64,000 nt of DNA from Flavobacterium tagetis (GTDB lineage: Bacteria; Bacteroidota; Bacteroidia; Flavobacteriales; Flavobacteriaceae), in NCBI RefSeq assembly GCF_016735615.1, contig NZ_JAERSF010000001.1, positions 930,001-994,000 of the forward strand, read 5' to 3'. Below, in pieces: positions 1-11,874 of the stretch; the stretch's first letter is position 1; each line of letters opens with the position of its first letter. A program made the position numbers and the translations under genes. A model generated the notes under the pieces. It saw only the letters and a program-made list of their open reading frames with translations. It ran no database searches and was not told the DNA's origin.

Positions 1-208
1 TTCAAACCCTACTCTTGATGATATTTTTGATGAAAGAGGACGTGAATTAAATTGGGAAGGGCATCGTAGAGAGGACATGATTCGTTTTGATAAATTTTTG
101 TTGCCAAATGAATTCAAAGGTGCTTCAGAAGAATATAGAAAAATATTCCCTATCCCAACTTCAGCTTTAAATGCAAATCCAGGACTTAAACAAAATCCAG
201 GTTACTAA
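1..208 (+). CDS. susD: SusD/RagB-family starch-binding outer-membrane lipoprotein, C-terminal fragment
   Basis: The reading frame is open from base 2 to the TAA at 206-208, so only the last 68 residues are present. The motif RGRELNWEGHRREDMIRFDKF followed by FPIPTSALNANPGLKQNPGY is the standard C-terminal end of RagB/SusD proteins. In the known family, SusD sits on the cell surface as a lipoprotein, pairs with the TonB-dependent SusC channel and captures malto-oligosaccharides or starch. The gene is followed 14 bp later by a SusE gene and then by starch hydrolases, which supports a starch (alpha-glucan) substrate. The family is certain from the sequence; the substrate is inferred from the neighbours. 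Confidence 0.9.
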   Translation, partial: SNPTLDDIFDERGRELNWEGHRREDMIRFDKFLLPNEFKGASEEYRKIFPIPTSALNANPGLKQNPGY

Positions 209-222
209 ATCAGCTAAATATT

Positions 223-1299
223 ATGAAAAAATATATAAATAAATTAGTCGCATTACTTGCATTAGTAATCGTGACTACTTCTTGTGAATCTGACGCAGAA
301 TTAACCGTTTTAAAATCGGTTAGTTTTCCTGCTGCAATTACATCTTCTTCTAGTAAAATTGTGCTTACAGAAGATACCGCTGACGATACTGCAACAACTA
401 TTTCTTGGCCAGCTGTTGTTTTCCCAATTGAAGCTCCCGTTTTATATACGGTACAATTTGATCTACCAGCAAATACTACTGGTGCAAAGGCGTGGTTAAA
501 TGCTAAAGTATTCGAAGCTGGAAATGATGTTTTGAGTAAATCTTTCACTGTTCGTGATTTGAATAAAATTGCAACTGATTTAGGAATACAACCAAATGTA
601 GAAGGAAAATTAGCCGTAAGAGTCGTGGCTGCCATGGACAGAAATATTTATTCAGATCCAATTGAGATAATGGTTACTCCTTACGAAAAAGCAGTTGTTT
701 TTGGCGAAATTTATATGCCTGGAGATTATCAAGGTTGGGCAGTTGAAACTGCTTCAGCTTTAACAGCAATTGAAAAAGGAATTTATCAAGGATACATGAC
801 TGCTGAAGGCACTGCACTAGCATTCAAATTAAATACTGCCAGAACATGGGCTGAATTTTACGGTGCAGGTGCTACTAATGAAGATTTAGTTAGAATGGAT
901 GATGATAATTTATTTCTTCCAAGTGCAGGTTCATACCAAATTAAAGTAAATTTGAACACGCTAAAATGGTCTGCTACTCCTTATTCATGGGGAATTGTTG
1001 GAACTGCTCAATCTGGAGGATGGGACAACAGCACGCCAATGAGTTATGATCACCAGACTAAAACATGGAAAGTAACAGCAGACTTAGTTCCTGGAGCATT
1101 AAAATTCAGATTGAACAACAAATGGGACGTTAATTACGGACCTAAAGATGCTACAACAAATACTATTAATCGAGACGATCAAGGTTCTTATACCATTACT
1201 GAAGCAGGAACTTATGAGGTTACCTTCACTATTGAAGAAACAGATCCAAATACAAATGGCTATCCTGCAACAGCAACATGCAGTATAGTTAAAAAATAA
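223..1299 (+). CDS. susE: SusE/SusF-like starch-binding outer-membrane lipoprotein
   Basis: This 358-residue protein begins with a lipoprotein signal ending in the lipobox TTSC (lipidated Cys21). Residues of about 22-150 look like the SusE N-terminal Ig-like domain (SVSFPAAITSSSSKIVL, then an ISWPAV strand). Two repeated carbohydrate-binding-like modules follow, starting near VFGEIYMPGDYQGW and YSWGIVGTAQSGGWDNSTPM, each rich in surface Trp. SusE/SusF proteins sit on the cell surface and hold starch near the SusCD importer and amylase. It lies 14 bp after susD and before a GH13 lipoprotein, so it is part of the same operon. Whether it is SusE or SusF proper cannot be decided by eye. Confidence 0.85.
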   Translation: MKKYINKLVALLALVIVTTSCESDAELTVLKSVSFPAAITSSSSKIVLTEDTADDTATTISWPAVVFPIEAPVLYTVQFDLPANTTGAKAWLNAKVFEAGNDVLSKSFTVRDLNKIATDLGIQPNVEGKLAVRVVAAMDRNIYSDPIEIMVTPYEKAVVFGEIYMPGDYQGWAVETASALTAIEKGIYQGYMTAEGTALAFKLNTARTWAEFYGAGATNEDLVRMDDDNLFLPSAGSYQIKVNLNTLKWSATPYSWGIVGTAQSGGWDNSTPMSYDHQTKTWKVTADLVPGALKFRLNNKWDVNYGPKDATTNTINRDDQGSYTITEAGTYEVTFTIEETDPNTNGYPATATCSIVKK

Positions 1300-1337
1300 T
1301 CTAGCACATTCATACTTGTTAGATTAGTTTTGAGTGA

Positions 1338-1366
1338 AACCTGCCTTTCTGAGCAAAAGGCAGGTT
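1338..1366 (+). terminator. Stem-loop after susE (attenuator or mRNA-stabilising hairpin)
   Basis: An 11-bp perfect stem AACCTGCCTTT / AAAGGCAGGTT with a 7-nt loop lies 38 bp after the susE stop. It is followed by ATCTAAAAAA rather than a U-tract. It is therefore more likely an intra-operon processing or attenuation element than a full stop before the amylase gene. Confidence 0.5.
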
Positions 1367-1420
1367 ATCTAAAAAAATAAAACTGCCGCTCAAAACCTAT
1401 CCAATTTAATTTTTAAAATT

Positions 1421-2818
1421 ATGAAGTCTAACTCCAATATTTTTCTTGCTTTACTGCTTTCAATAGCTTTTGTATCGTGCAGTTCTTCTGAAGAAAATCC
1501 GAAACCAGATCCAAATACAGGAACAGGAAACGAATATCAGCAGTATGGATCACCATTTGATAAAGTTGCAGCCAACGAAGATGCCGTAATTTATCAGGTA
1601 AATGTGCGTTCTTTTAGTCCAGAAGGAAATTTGAAAGGTGTTCAGAAACGACTTGGAGACATTCAGAAACTAGGTGCCAATGTCATTTATTTAATGCCGA
1701 TTTATCCTGTTGGAAAAATAAAAACGGCTGGTAAATTAGGTTCGCCTTATTCTATTAAAGACTACAAAGCCGTTAATACTGATTATGGGACATTAGAAGA
1801 TCTTCAAGCTTTGGTTACTGATGCACACAGCAAAAATATGGCGGTGATTTTAGACTGGGTTGCCAATCATACTTCTTGGGACAATCAATGGATTACAACG
1901 CATCCTGATTGGTACCAAAAAGATGCCAGCGGAAACATTACGATTCCGCCTGGAACAAACTGGCAAGATGTGGCGCAGTTAAATTACACCAATTCAGAAA
2001 TGAAAAAAGCCATGATTGACGCCATGTCATATTGGGTTTACAATGCCAATATTGACGGATTTAGATGTGATGCAGCCGATATGGTTCCGATGAATTTCTG
2101 GTCAGAAGCGATTGCTAAAATCCGTAAAATTAAAAATCAGAGAATGATTTTAATGGCAGAAGGCACTAGAGCCAATCATTTTGATGCAGGATTCGATTAC
2201 ACTTTTGGATTTACCTATTTTGGCGCTTTAGAAAAAGTATTCGCAGAAGCTCAACCTGCAAGTTATCTTCAAACAGAAAGTTCTAAAGAATATGGCCAAT
2301 TAGATGCCTCAAAACGAATTGTGCGTTATACAACAAATCATGACGTTAATCTTTCTGACGGAACTCCGCTTGAACTTTTTGGAGGAAAAAAAGGGTCTCT
2401 AGCAGCGTTTGTAATTGCATCAAGCATGAAATCTGTCCCTATGATCTACAACGGTCAGGAAATTGGGTACAACAAACGCATCGATTATTTTGACAATGTT
2501 CCTATCGATTGGTCTACAGCAGATAATGAAATGCTTTTAGAATATCAGAAAATAATCGCATTTAGAAATTCTAGTGAAGCACTCCGAAAAGGAAAATTAA
2601 CCGGATATAGCAGTAATGATGTTAGTGTATTTACAATGGAAACTGCAAATGATAAAGTTCTGATTGTTGCCAACATTAAAAACAAATCACTTAAATATAC
2701 TGCTCCTACAGCTTTAGCCAACACAAATTGGACAGATGCATTAACTGGAAATCAAATTGCAATTGGTGCGGAACTAAATTTAGAAGCTTATCAATATTTA
2801 ATACTTAAAAAACAATAA
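1421..2818 (+). CDS. susG: GH13 alpha-amylase, surface lipoprotein (SusG-like)
   Basis: The 465-residue product has a lipoprotein signal with lipobox FVSC (Cys20) and a Ser/Pro-rich linker, followed by a GH13 (beta/alpha)8 barrel. Conserved regions are visible: DWVANH (region I), GFRCDAAD with the catalytic nucleophile Asp217, ILMAEGTR with the acid/base Glu247, and TTNHD with the transition-state stabiliser Asp308. These match an active retaining alpha-amylase that cuts internal alpha-1,4 bonds of starch. A surface lipoprotein amylase next to susD/susE is the position and role of SusG, which makes oligosaccharides for import. It has no obvious inserted starch-binding module, unlike classical SusG, so it is shorter. 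Confidence 0.88.
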   Translation: MKSNSNIFLALLLSIAFVSCSSSEENPKPDPNTGTGNEYQQYGSPFDKVAANEDAVIYQVNVRSFSPEGNLKGVQKRLGDIQKLGANVIYLMPIYPVGKIKTAGKLGSPYSIKDYKAVNTDYGTLEDLQALVTDAHSKNMAVILDWVANHTSWDNQWITTHPDWYQKDASGNITIPPGTNWQDVAQLNYTNSEMKKAMIDAMSYWVYNANIDGFRCDAADMVPMNFWSEAIAKIRKIKNQRMILMAEGTRANHFDAGFDYTFGFTYFGALEKVFAEAQPASYLQTESSKEYGQLDASKRIVRYTTNHDVNLSDGTPLELFGGKKGSLAAFVIASSMKSVPMIYNGQEIGYNKRIDYFDNVPIDWSTADNEMLLEYQKIIAFRNSSEALRKGKLTGYSSNDVSVFTMETANDKVLIVANIKNKSLKYTAPTALANTNWTDALTGNQIAIGAELNLEAYQYLILKKQ

Positions 2819-2837
2819 ACGCTTCTAATAAAACTAG

Positions 2838-5039
<2,202 letters not shown>

Positions 5040-5064
5040 ATTAACAGATTACTAAGTTTTTTTC

Positions 5065-5130
5065 GCCACGAATTCACGAATTTTTCAAATTAAGATTTTC
5101 ACATAAATACTTAATTCGTGAATTCGTGGC
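5065..5130. repeat. 18-bp perfect inverted repeat (GCCACGAATTCACGAATT)
   Basis: GCCACGAATTCACGAATT at 5065-5082 is perfectly repeated in reverse complement at 5113-5130, with about 30 bp between the arms. It sits between the GH97 gene and the next amylase. A shorter relative occurs at 9931-9974. It can fold into a strong hairpin and looks like a dispersed intergenic REP-like element, possibly also ending the upstream transcript. Confidence 0.8.
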
Positions 5131-5272
5131 AGAAAAACTATTGCCCAAACTCGGGCTCAAAAAACTTACTATTGAAAACTATTAACCACAAATGTTTGTC
5201 GAATTTAAAAACAATGCGAGTGAGAATGAATTTTAGTTAGAAATGCCGACAAGTATGCAAAAAACTATTATT

Positions 5273-8200
5273 ATGAAAATCAAAATTACCCCTAGATTAT
5301 TTCATATTACCAAAGCAATATTTTGCTTTCTATTATTGTTTGCAGGTTCAGTTTATGCACAAGATCCTGCGCAGTACGGGACACCATTTGCTGGCGTGCC
5401 AGATACACGAGATATCAACATGTATCAGGTGCATATTCGTCCGTTTAGTGCCAACGGAGATTTAGCAGGAGTAACTGCCCGATTAGACAATATTAAAGCA
5501 CTCGGTACGAATGTGATTTATTTAATGCCAATTTTCCCCCACGGAACCGATTCCCGAAGTTCGGCTTCACCCTATTGTATTAAAGATTTTAAAGCTGTCG
5601 GATCTGAATATGGCTCGCTGGCCGATTTAAGAACTTTGGTTGATGGCGCACACAGTCGCGGAATGGCTGTAATTTTGGATATTGCCATCAATGGAACTTC
5701 TTGGGATAATGTCTGGACGGTTTCACATCCTGAATATTACAAACGAAGCGGTACAACGATTCAACAATTAGGTAACTTCTCCGATATTGCAGCACTTGAT
5801 CTAAATAGTACAGCAACAAGAGCAGCGATTAAAGACGCTATGCGCTATTGGATTTTTGCGGCCAATATTGACGGATACCGTTGCGATTATGCGAACAATC
5901 CTCCTTTAGATTTCTGGTCAGAAGTTAATTCAAATCTTCGCGGAATTACATCTCATAAATTATTAATGTTAGCCGAAGGAGACAGACAAGAAAACTTTGA
6001 GGTTGGTTTTGATATGAATTATGGAGACAGATGGTTTCATGCAGGTTTGTATGATATTGCTGGCGGAGGACCTGTTTCTCAAAGAATTCAAGATCAGACT
6101 ACTTACGAATACGCTAAAGCAACCGGAAATCAGCAAATCGTTAGATACACTGGAAACCATGATACATACACCAATGATGATGGTGTGAGAAGGCCATTTG
6201 TTGTATTTAAAAATCACAACGGAATTGTTGCTAATTTCTTAGTTTCAGCTTATATGAGAGGTGTTCCTTTTTTAATGAGCGGACAAGAAATCGACTACGA
6301 ACCAAAAACCGATTGGCCTTGGACAAACTTTAAATTCAACTGGTCTCAAAACCCAACTGCCGCTGCAGATTTTGCCAAAATCTTAAACTTTAGAACTACA
6401 AGTGCCGCCATCAGACGAGGTGATTTAACAACGTATGCCAACGATGACATTAGTATTTTTACAAAAACATTAGGTTCAGAAAAAGTAATCGTAATGTCGA
6501 ATTTGAGAAATGCAGCAAAGTCGTATGTTATTCCAGCGGCTTTGGCAGGAACTTATGTAAATCCTTACAACAATAATGCTTCTGTGACTTTAACTGCAGG
6601 TTCTACACGTAATTTTGCTGCTTACGAATATTTAGTTTTAACCAATACAAATGCACCGGTAGTTGCGGTAACAGGAGTTTCTGTTAGTCCGACAACAGTA
6701 ACAGTTGGTTTAGGAACAACACAGCAGTTAAATGCAACGATTGCTCCAGCAAATGCAACAAACCAAAACGTAACTTGGACCTCAAGTAATACGGCTGTGG
6801 CAACGGTAAATGCATCTGGATTGGTTACGGCTGTTGCAGCAGGAACAGCAACAATTACAGTAAAAACAGTTGACGGAAATAAAACAGCAACTTCGGCTAT
6901 AACTGTTGCTGCAATTCCAGTTTCTTCTGTAGCGATATCTCCTACCTCAGCAAGTTTATATGCAGGAAATACACAACAGCTTACAGCGACAATTTCGCCT
7001 GCAAACGCAACAAACAAAAATGTAACGTGGACTTCAAGCAATACCGCAATTGCAACGGTAAATTCAAGCGGACTTGTAACAGCGGTTTCTGCAGGAAATG
7101 CAACGATTACAGCAGCAACACAAGACGGAAACAAAACAGCTTCGGCTACAATTACAGTTAATCCGAATACCAATTTTACGGTTTATTTCTACAAACCATC
7201 AAATTGGGGAACTGGAATTAAAATCTACTATTGGAATACTTTACCAACAGGAGTTTTAGCTACTGTAAACTGGCCTGGAGTAAATATGACGGACGCTGGA
7301 AATGGATGGTACAGCTATACATTTACCAATGTAACTTCGACCAATTTAATTTTCAATGATGGAACAAACCAAACTGCAGATTTAAGCAGAGATAAAAACG
7401 GATGGTACATGAACAGCGCTTGGTACGATTCTAATCCAGGAACTGGTGTTGCGGTTACTAGTGTTAGTTTAAGTCCAACGACAGCTTCATTAAACATTGG
7501 CGGAACACAGCAATTAACCCCAACAATTCTTCCTGCAAATGCAACTAATAAATCGGTAACATATAGTTCAAACAATACAGCTGTAGCAACTGTAAATGCT
7601 TCTGGTTTAATTACCGCTGTAGCGAATGGAACGGCGACAATTACCGTTACAACTGTTGACGGAAATAAAACCAGCACTTGTTTGGTATCGGTTACAACAG
7701 CTTCTGGCGGAGGAAATTATTACACTATCAAAAACAGATGGACAGGCGCCTATTTATCTGACGCAGGAACAAATACAGGTTACGGAACAACCGTTTCTGG
7801 CAATAATTATAAATGGCAGAAAATCGCTATTGATGCCACATATTTTGTTCTTAAAAACGTTGCAACAGGAGAATTAATGAATATTGAAGGCCAGACAGGA
7901 AATGTACAATGCAACATTACCGATACTACTTTTTGGAGCGCACAATGGTCTAGCGATTATATTGATGGAACTTGGGTTCGTTTAAGAAACAGGTGGCAGA
8001 CAGGAAATATTATTCATATCGAAAACCAGACAGGTTCTGCGCAATACGGAAATTCACAAGACGGCTGGTACAGCGCTCAATGGCAATTGGAACCAACTAC
8101 GGTTGGAACATCAAAAATGGCTTTAAATGTTGAAGAAGTTTCGAAAACTGAACCGTCAATTAGTATTTATCCAAATCCGGCAATTAACAATGAATTTAAT

Positions 8201-8389
8201 ATTTTAATGCCTGAACTAGCAAGTGGAGATTCTGCTGAAATTTTCGTTTCAGATTTGAACGGAAGAACTCTTTTGACAGAAAGACTTTCTTCTTCAGGAC
8301 AAATTAATCATCATTTATCTACAGGAATTTATATAGTGAACATTGTTTCTAAAGATTTTAATGTGACCAAAAAACTGATCGTTAAATAA
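5273..8389 (+). CDS. Multidomain secreted GH13 alpha-amylase with Big_2, CBM26-like, ricin-like and T9SS tail
   Basis: The chosen start at 5273 gives 1038 residues and a clear signal peptide ending VYAQD; the frame is open back to an ATG at 5243. The GH13 catalytic domain is at about 25-455 and has GYRCD, LMLAEGD and TGNHDT, so nucleophile, acid/base and third carboxylate are kept. Then come two bacterial Ig-like (Big_2) repeats at about 463-545 and 547-630, a starch-binding module resembling CBM26 at about 635-720 (FYKPSNWG, YYWNT, WPGVNMT), a third Big_2 at about 725-810, and a ricin/CBM13-like lectin domain at about 815-945. A Por secretion tail (SIYPNPAINNEF to the C-terminus) marks export by the T9SS. 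Its catalytic domain is a paralogue of the 1421-2818 amylase. It probably attacks granular or polymeric starch outside the cell. Confidence 0.9.
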   Translation: MKIKITPRLFHITKAIFCFLLLFAGSVYAQDPAQYGTPFAGVPDTRDINMYQVHIRPFSANGDLAGVTARLDNIKALGTNVIYLMPIFPHGTDSRSSASPYCIKDFKAVGSEYGSLADLRTLVDGAHSRGMAVILDIAINGTSWDNVWTVSHPEYYKRSGTTIQQLGNFSDIAALDLNSTATRAAIKDAMRYWIFAANIDGYRCDYANNPPLDFWSEVNSNLRGITSHKLLMLAEGDRQENFEVGFDMNYGDRWFHAGLYDIAGGGPVSQRIQDQTTYEYAKATGNQQIVRYTGNHDTYTNDDGVRRPFVVFKNHNGIVANFLVSAYMRGVPFLMSGQEIDYEPKTDWPWTNFKFNWSQNPTAAADFAKILNFRTTSAAIRRGDLTTYANDDISIFTKTLGSEKVIVMSNLRNAAKSYVIPAALAGTYVNPYNNNASVTLTAGSTRNFAAYEYLVLTNTNAPVVAVTGVSVSPTTVTVGLGTTQQLNATIAPANATNQNVTWTSSNTAVATVNASGLVTAVAAGTATITVKTVDGNKTATSAITVAAIPVSSVAISPTSASLYAGNTQQLTATISPANATNKNVTWTSSNTAIATVNSSGLVTAVSAGNATITAATQDGNKTASATITVNPNTNFTVYFYKPSNWGTGIKIYYWNTLPTGVLATVNWPGVNMTDAGNGWYSYTFTNVTSTNLIFNDGTNQTADLSRDKNGWYMNSAWYDSNPGTGVAVTSVSLSPTTASLNIGGTQQLTPTILPANATNKSVTYSSNNTAVATVNASGLITAVANGTATITVTTVDGNKTSTCLVSVTTASGGGNYYTIKNRWTGAYLSDAGTNTGYGTTVSGNNYKWQKIAIDATYFVLKNVATGELMNIEGQTGNVQCNITDTTFWSAQWSSDYIDGTWVRLRNRWQTGNIIHIENQTGSAQYGNSQDGWYSAQWQLEPTTVGTSKMALNVEEVSKTEPSISIYPNPAINNEFNILMPELASGDSAEIFVSDLNGRTLLTERLSSSGQINHHLSTGIYIVNIVSKDFNVTKKLIVK

Positions 8390-8410
8390 TTCATTATAAT
8401 CTATATATTT

Positions 8411-8442
8411 AAAGGCATATGAAGTTTCCATATGCCTTTTTT
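8411..8442 (+). terminator. Rho-independent terminator after the secreted amylase
   Basis: The stem AAAGGCATATG / CATATGCCTTT with a short loop is followed by a T-run on the + strand. It lies 22 bp after the amylase stop and closes the starch locus. Confidence 0.85.
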
Positions 8443-8525
8443 AGATAAACAATCAAAATGAGGTTTCCCGTATAGATTTCATTATATTATTTCATTTTTT
8501 TGCGGAGAAATTTAATCCCTAAATA

Positions 8526-9863
8526 ATGAAAAAAAAATTACTCCTATTATCAATCCTTTTGTCTGGACTGACGATATTTACTTCTTGTTCTAGCAATGAT
8601 TCTGGTGATGACACTCCAGCTGCAGCGGAGCCACTACCTATTGCAATTTCTGCCACTTCTTCTGAAATTCTTACAATTGGAGAAACCTTTGAAATTACGG
8701 GAACTAACTTTTTAAACAAAGATTATCCAACCAAAATTTTTATTAACGGAACAGAGGTAACTGCAAAAGAAATTTCAAACACTAAAATTGTATTATCTAT
8801 TCCAGATGGTTTAATAACAGGCACTAACACTTTAAGAGTGCAAATAAAAAATGTAAATAGTAGCGTTGTCAATTTTTATAGCATAACAAAGGGATGGACA
8901 AAATTAACAACACTTGGAAATTTAGACATCCAGTCATCCAGCGTTCTTGACAATAGTAAAACTATATTTTCGTTTGTAAACAATATTACATCTGATAATG
9001 GAAGTTTTTGGGGTGCTCCCAAAAAACTAGAAGCTAAATCTACAGGTTATGAACAAGTTTATATCAATCAGTCTGGAAGTTATGGTGATTTTAGAATGAT
9101 TGACGATAAAACAGGAGCTTTAACAAATACTATTGCTGGCTTTTTTACTGACAATGGTTTTGAAACACAAAAAAGAATTGATGTTGATAATCATTTTAGC
9201 CCAGCCATTAATGGTCTAAAAATTGGTTATTTAGACAATAACATTTGTATTCTGACAACAATGATTAGCGGTCAAATTTACACAGCCGATAAAGGTGCAA
9301 CAATTACTAAAAGCGATCCTCCTGCTTGGGCTACCATTACTGGCAGCGTCGGAGGTGTAGGAACTAGATTGTCAATTTCAGCTTTTGGAAAATCAGTATC
9401 TGACAATAAATTTTATCAGGTTGGAGTACTTTATACTCCTAAAAATGGTGTATACAATTCCAAAAACGTGATCCTACAATCTGAAACAGGATACAACAAC
9501 TGGGTTGTAAAAGATTCTATTTCTAAACAAATCAACTCAAAAATATATCCTTCTAGTTATAAGTTTGTAAATATCAATAAAATATTTGGACTAAATAATG
9601 AAGATAAAACATTATATGCTTCTACTGATATGCTTCAAACATGGAGTCCGGTAAAAACTGACGTAAAAGCTTTTTTTCTTAGAACAGAAACACAATGGTA
9701 TATTCAATCTGGAGATAAATTGTTTGTAACGAAAAACTCAGGTGCTTCCTGGGAACTAGAACTAGAGCTTCCTGCTGGTTCTGTTATAAATGATATTTCT
9801 TTTGCTAAAACTAAAATAATTGTTTCTGGAAATAAAGGTTTACATTATCTAAAATTAGAGTAA
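8526..9863 (+). CDS. Lipoprotein with an IPT/TIG domain, function unknown
   Basis: The product is 445 residues with a lipoprotein signal (lipobox FTSC, Cys21) and a Ser/Asp/Pro linker. Residues of about 35-125 look like an IPT/TIG Ig-like fold (GETFEITGTNF, then KIFINGTEV, LSIPDGLITGTNTLRVQI). The rest reads like a beta-propeller of sorts, with repeated short motifs such as YTADKGATI, YASTDMLQTW and FVTKNSGASWE, which resemble BNR/Asp-box-type repeats (S-x-D-x-G-x-x-W). It is flanked by two terminators, so it is probably a single-gene unit. Surface exposure is likely. I do not recognise a specific function, and a link to starch use is only positional. Confidence 0.7.
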   Translation: MKKKLLLLSILLSGLTIFTSCSSNDSGDDTPAAAEPLPIAISATSSEILTIGETFEITGTNFLNKDYPTKIFINGTEVTAKEISNTKIVLSIPDGLITGTNTLRVQIKNVNSSVVNFYSITKGWTKLTTLGNLDIQSSSVLDNSKTIFSFVNNITSDNGSFWGAPKKLEAKSTGYEQVYINQSGSYGDFRMIDDKTGALTNTIAGFFTDNGFETQKRIDVDNHFSPAINGLKIGYLDNNICILTTMISGQIYTADKGATITKSDPPAWATITGSVGGVGTRLSISAFGKSVSDNKFYQVGVLYTPKNGVYNSKNVILQSETGYNNWVVKDSISKQINSKIYPSSYKFVNINKIFGLNNEDKTLYASTDMLQTWSPVKTDVKAFFLRTETQWYIQSGDKLFVTKNSGASWELELELPAGSVINDISFAKTKIIVSGNKGLHYLKLE

Positions 9864-9886
9864 TAATCTGATTTTAATTTAATTAT

Positions 9887-9922
9887 AAAAATGGCGTATG
9901 AGATTTATACGCCATTTTTTAT
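9887..9922 (+). terminator. Rho-independent terminator
   Basis: The stem AAAATGGCGTAT / ATACGCCATTTT is followed by a T-run, 24 bp after the TIG lipoprotein stop. Confidence 0.85.
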
Positions 9923-9930
9923 TTTATTTT

Positions 9931-9974
9931 GCCACGACTCGAGCGATAGCGAACAGAAGAAGCAAATTCGTGGC
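9931..9974. repeat. Degenerate GCCACGA...TTCGTGGC inverted repeat
   Basis: GCCACGA at 9931 and TTCGTGGC ending at 9974 pair around a 30-bp core. The ends match those of the perfect inverted repeat at 5065-5130, so this is probably a decayed member of the same dispersed element, here between convergent genes. Confidence 0.55.
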
Positions 9975-9983
9975 AACTCTTTT

Positions 9984-10538
9984 CTAAAACGAATAATTCA
10001 CAGCGAATCCAAAATCATTCTTAAATGTGATATCGTTTTTTATAACTGCAGGTTTAAATGCCAATCTTTCATCTACATTAAATTGCGATAAAGCCGCATC
10101 TATATTGGCATCAATAATATTTAAAACATAAAATCCAACTATAAATAGAGCTGATAAATCTCTGTATCGCTGATATTCTTTTTGAGCAGATGTCAATTGG
10201 CTTTCTGTTAAACGTGCTAAAAATTCAGAATCACTTTTTTTACCTTCAAGCCTATTTTTGTATTCGTCTCTGTATAAATTATATTTTTTCTGATTGTCAA
10301 TATAAAAATAAGTGCTCGTGCCAATTGCCCCATAAACTAAAGGAACCTTCCAATATTTCTTATTGTAAACTTGACCTAAACCTGGCAAGACAGCCGAATA
10401 AAATGCAGCCTTTGCAGGACGAAGCGGGTCAATGGTTTCCGATTTTAAGGAATCTTTTGAAATGATTTTATTTTTTCCTTGAGCGAAAATTGTAGTTGAT
10501 CCTAAAAATAAAAATAGAAGAATAAGTTGGTTCTGCAT
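9984..10538 (-). CDS. DUF5683 family protein
   Basis: The product is 184 residues and begins with a signal peptide ending TTIFAQG. The core PLRPAKAAFYSAVLPGLGQVYNKKYWKVPLVYGAIG is the signature of the DUF5683 family of Bacteroidota, which has a Gly-rich membrane segment like that of TM2/YidD-type small membrane proteins. A second hydrophobic segment (ALFIVGFYVLNIIDANIDA) follows. It is predicted to be an envelope protein. Function is unknown. It stands alone on the minus strand, convergent with the TIG lipoprotein gene, and its start at the ATG at 10538 fits the signal peptide. Confidence 0.8.
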   Translation of the reverse strand: MQNQLILLFLFLGSTTIFAQGKNKIISKDSLKSETIDPLRPAKAAFYSAVLPGLGQVYNKKYWKVPLVYGAIGTSTYFYIDNQKKYNLYRDEYKNRLEGKKSDSEFLARLTESQLTSAQKEYQRYRDLSALFIVGFYVLNIIDANIDAALSQFNVDERLAFKPAVIKNDITFKNDFGFAVNYSF

Positions 10539-10904
10539 ATAAAGTTGTCTTTGAAAATTTGAGTCAAAGAAAACTTTTTAGTTCTAAGATTTTTCTTAAA
10601 TAAAAGATAAAGAAAGCTTAATTTTTTTTATTTTGTTTGTCACGAATTCATTAAATAATATTTTATGTTCTCGAAAATTTTTAATGTCCCTGAAAAATTG
10701 ATTTTTTTAATTATAGCTCAAAATTTCAAGAACAGTACGAGATTTCCGTATAACTTTTTATTCAATTTTTTTTTAATTTTATAAGAATATCTTCTTAATT
10801 TTAATAAGATCTAGTGTAGATGATTTTTAGTTTCCATTTAAATTAAATTTTGATACCATTAAAAAGATAATAATATTTTCTAAATACATTAAATTATAAA
10901 ATAT
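10539..10904. other. AT-rich intergenic region upstream of the first DUF6625 gene
   Basis: This 366-bp stretch holds no open frame with coding character. It is extremely AT-rich with long T and A runs. It must contain the promoters of the two divergent neighbours, but I could not identify a convincing pair of -33/-7 elements. It marks the left edge of the peptide island. Confidence 0.5.
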
Positions 10905-11744
10905 ATGAAGATCTCCCCTTCAATTGCTATATTAACATGCTGGTACGGTGATTATCCTTGGTACTTACCCTATTTTATAAAATCTTGTAAATATAACCCT
11001 TCTATAGATTTCGTAATAATAACTGAAAATAAAACTATAATACCTAACAAGCCGTCGAATGTGATAGTAGTTAATAAGTCATTTGATGAATTTAAAAATA
11101 ATGCAAGTTTTAGATTAGGATTTCAAGTGGCACTAGACACCCCATACAAATTAAACGATTTTAAACCCGCATATGGTTTCTTATTTCCTGAAATTATCTC
11201 AAAATATGATTTTTGGGGTCATGCTGACATCGACATGGTATATGGGAATATCCGGGGATTTATGACAGATGAGCTTTTACAAAATTATGACATATTAACT
11301 AGTCGCGAAGATTTTATTATGGGTACATTTTGCTTATTCCGAAATAATCAGCAAATGAATACACTTTTTATGAAAAGTCGAGATTATAGATACATTCTCA
11401 CGAATGAACAATATTTTTCTTTTGATGAATGCAACTTTTTATTTGAAGAATTAGGTTTAGGGCATTCAATATTAGATTACCCAAACAATCTTCAGAGCAT
11501 GACATATCTTGCAAAAAAAGGAAATAAAGAAGGGAGTTTTAAAGCTTTTTTTGATCGCTTAATTATACGAGGAATGTCTAATAAAATACGATGGGATAAC
11601 GGATTAATAATTTATGATGACAAATTTGAATGTCTGTTTTATGATATGATTGATTATAAAGTAAAATGTAAAAATAAAAATGCTAGTTCTACTATCCCTG
11701 ATATCTTTTATTTTAATGAAAAAGGCATAAAAATAGTTTTATAA
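10905..11744 (+). CDS. DUF6625-like putative GT-A glycosyltransferase (copy 1)
   Basis: The 279-residue protein has no signal peptide. Its N-terminus (SIAILTCWYGDYPWYLPYF, then SCKYNPSIDFVIIT) is a GT-A-like Rossmann start. A conserved core NDFKPAYGFLFPEIISKYDFWGHADIDMVYG follows; the D-I-D at residues 108-110 has the position and form of the metal-binding DXD motif. This pattern matches my recollection of Pfam DUF6625, a glycosyltransferase-like family. It is a diverged paralogue of the gene at 15494-16330 (shared CWYGxYPWY, SCxxNP, PNKP, DFKPAYGFLFPEII, FWG.xDxD and DEC motifs). It lies alone on the plus strand, tail to tail with the exporter operon. A role in glycosylating the six-cysteine peptides is inference. 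Confidence 0.72.
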   Translation: MKISPSIAILTCWYGDYPWYLPYFIKSCKYNPSIDFVIITENKTIIPNKPSNVIVVNKSFDEFKNNASFRLGFQVALDTPYKLNDFKPAYGFLFPEIISKYDFWGHADIDMVYGNIRGFMTDELLQNYDILTSREDFIMGTFCLFRNNQQMNTLFMKSRDYRYILTNEQYFSFDECNFLFEELGLGHSILDYPNNLQSMTYLAKKGNKEGSFKAFFDRLIIRGMSNKIRWDNGLIIYDDKFECLFYDMIDYKVKCKNKNASSTIPDIFYFNEKGIKIVL

Positions 11745-11874
11745 CATTATTGTATATTAAAATAATTCAAGAAATATAAATTGTTTGATAAATCAATTAT
11801 AAGTAAAACTAATCTCTAATAGTCAAAATCTATTACTTAATTTTTAATCAATTAAGCAAATGTTATTAAACTGT

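Noticed and set aside
6622..7677. Long minus-strand open frames (183 and 120 codons) inside the secreted amylase
   Set aside because: They are antisense shadows of the repetitive Thr/Ala-rich Big_2 domains, whose codon bias removes stops on the opposite strand.
9891..10091. 66-codon plus-strand frame after the TIG lipoprotein
   Set aside because: It starts inside the terminator stem and overlaps the end of the DUF5683 gene; no coding features.
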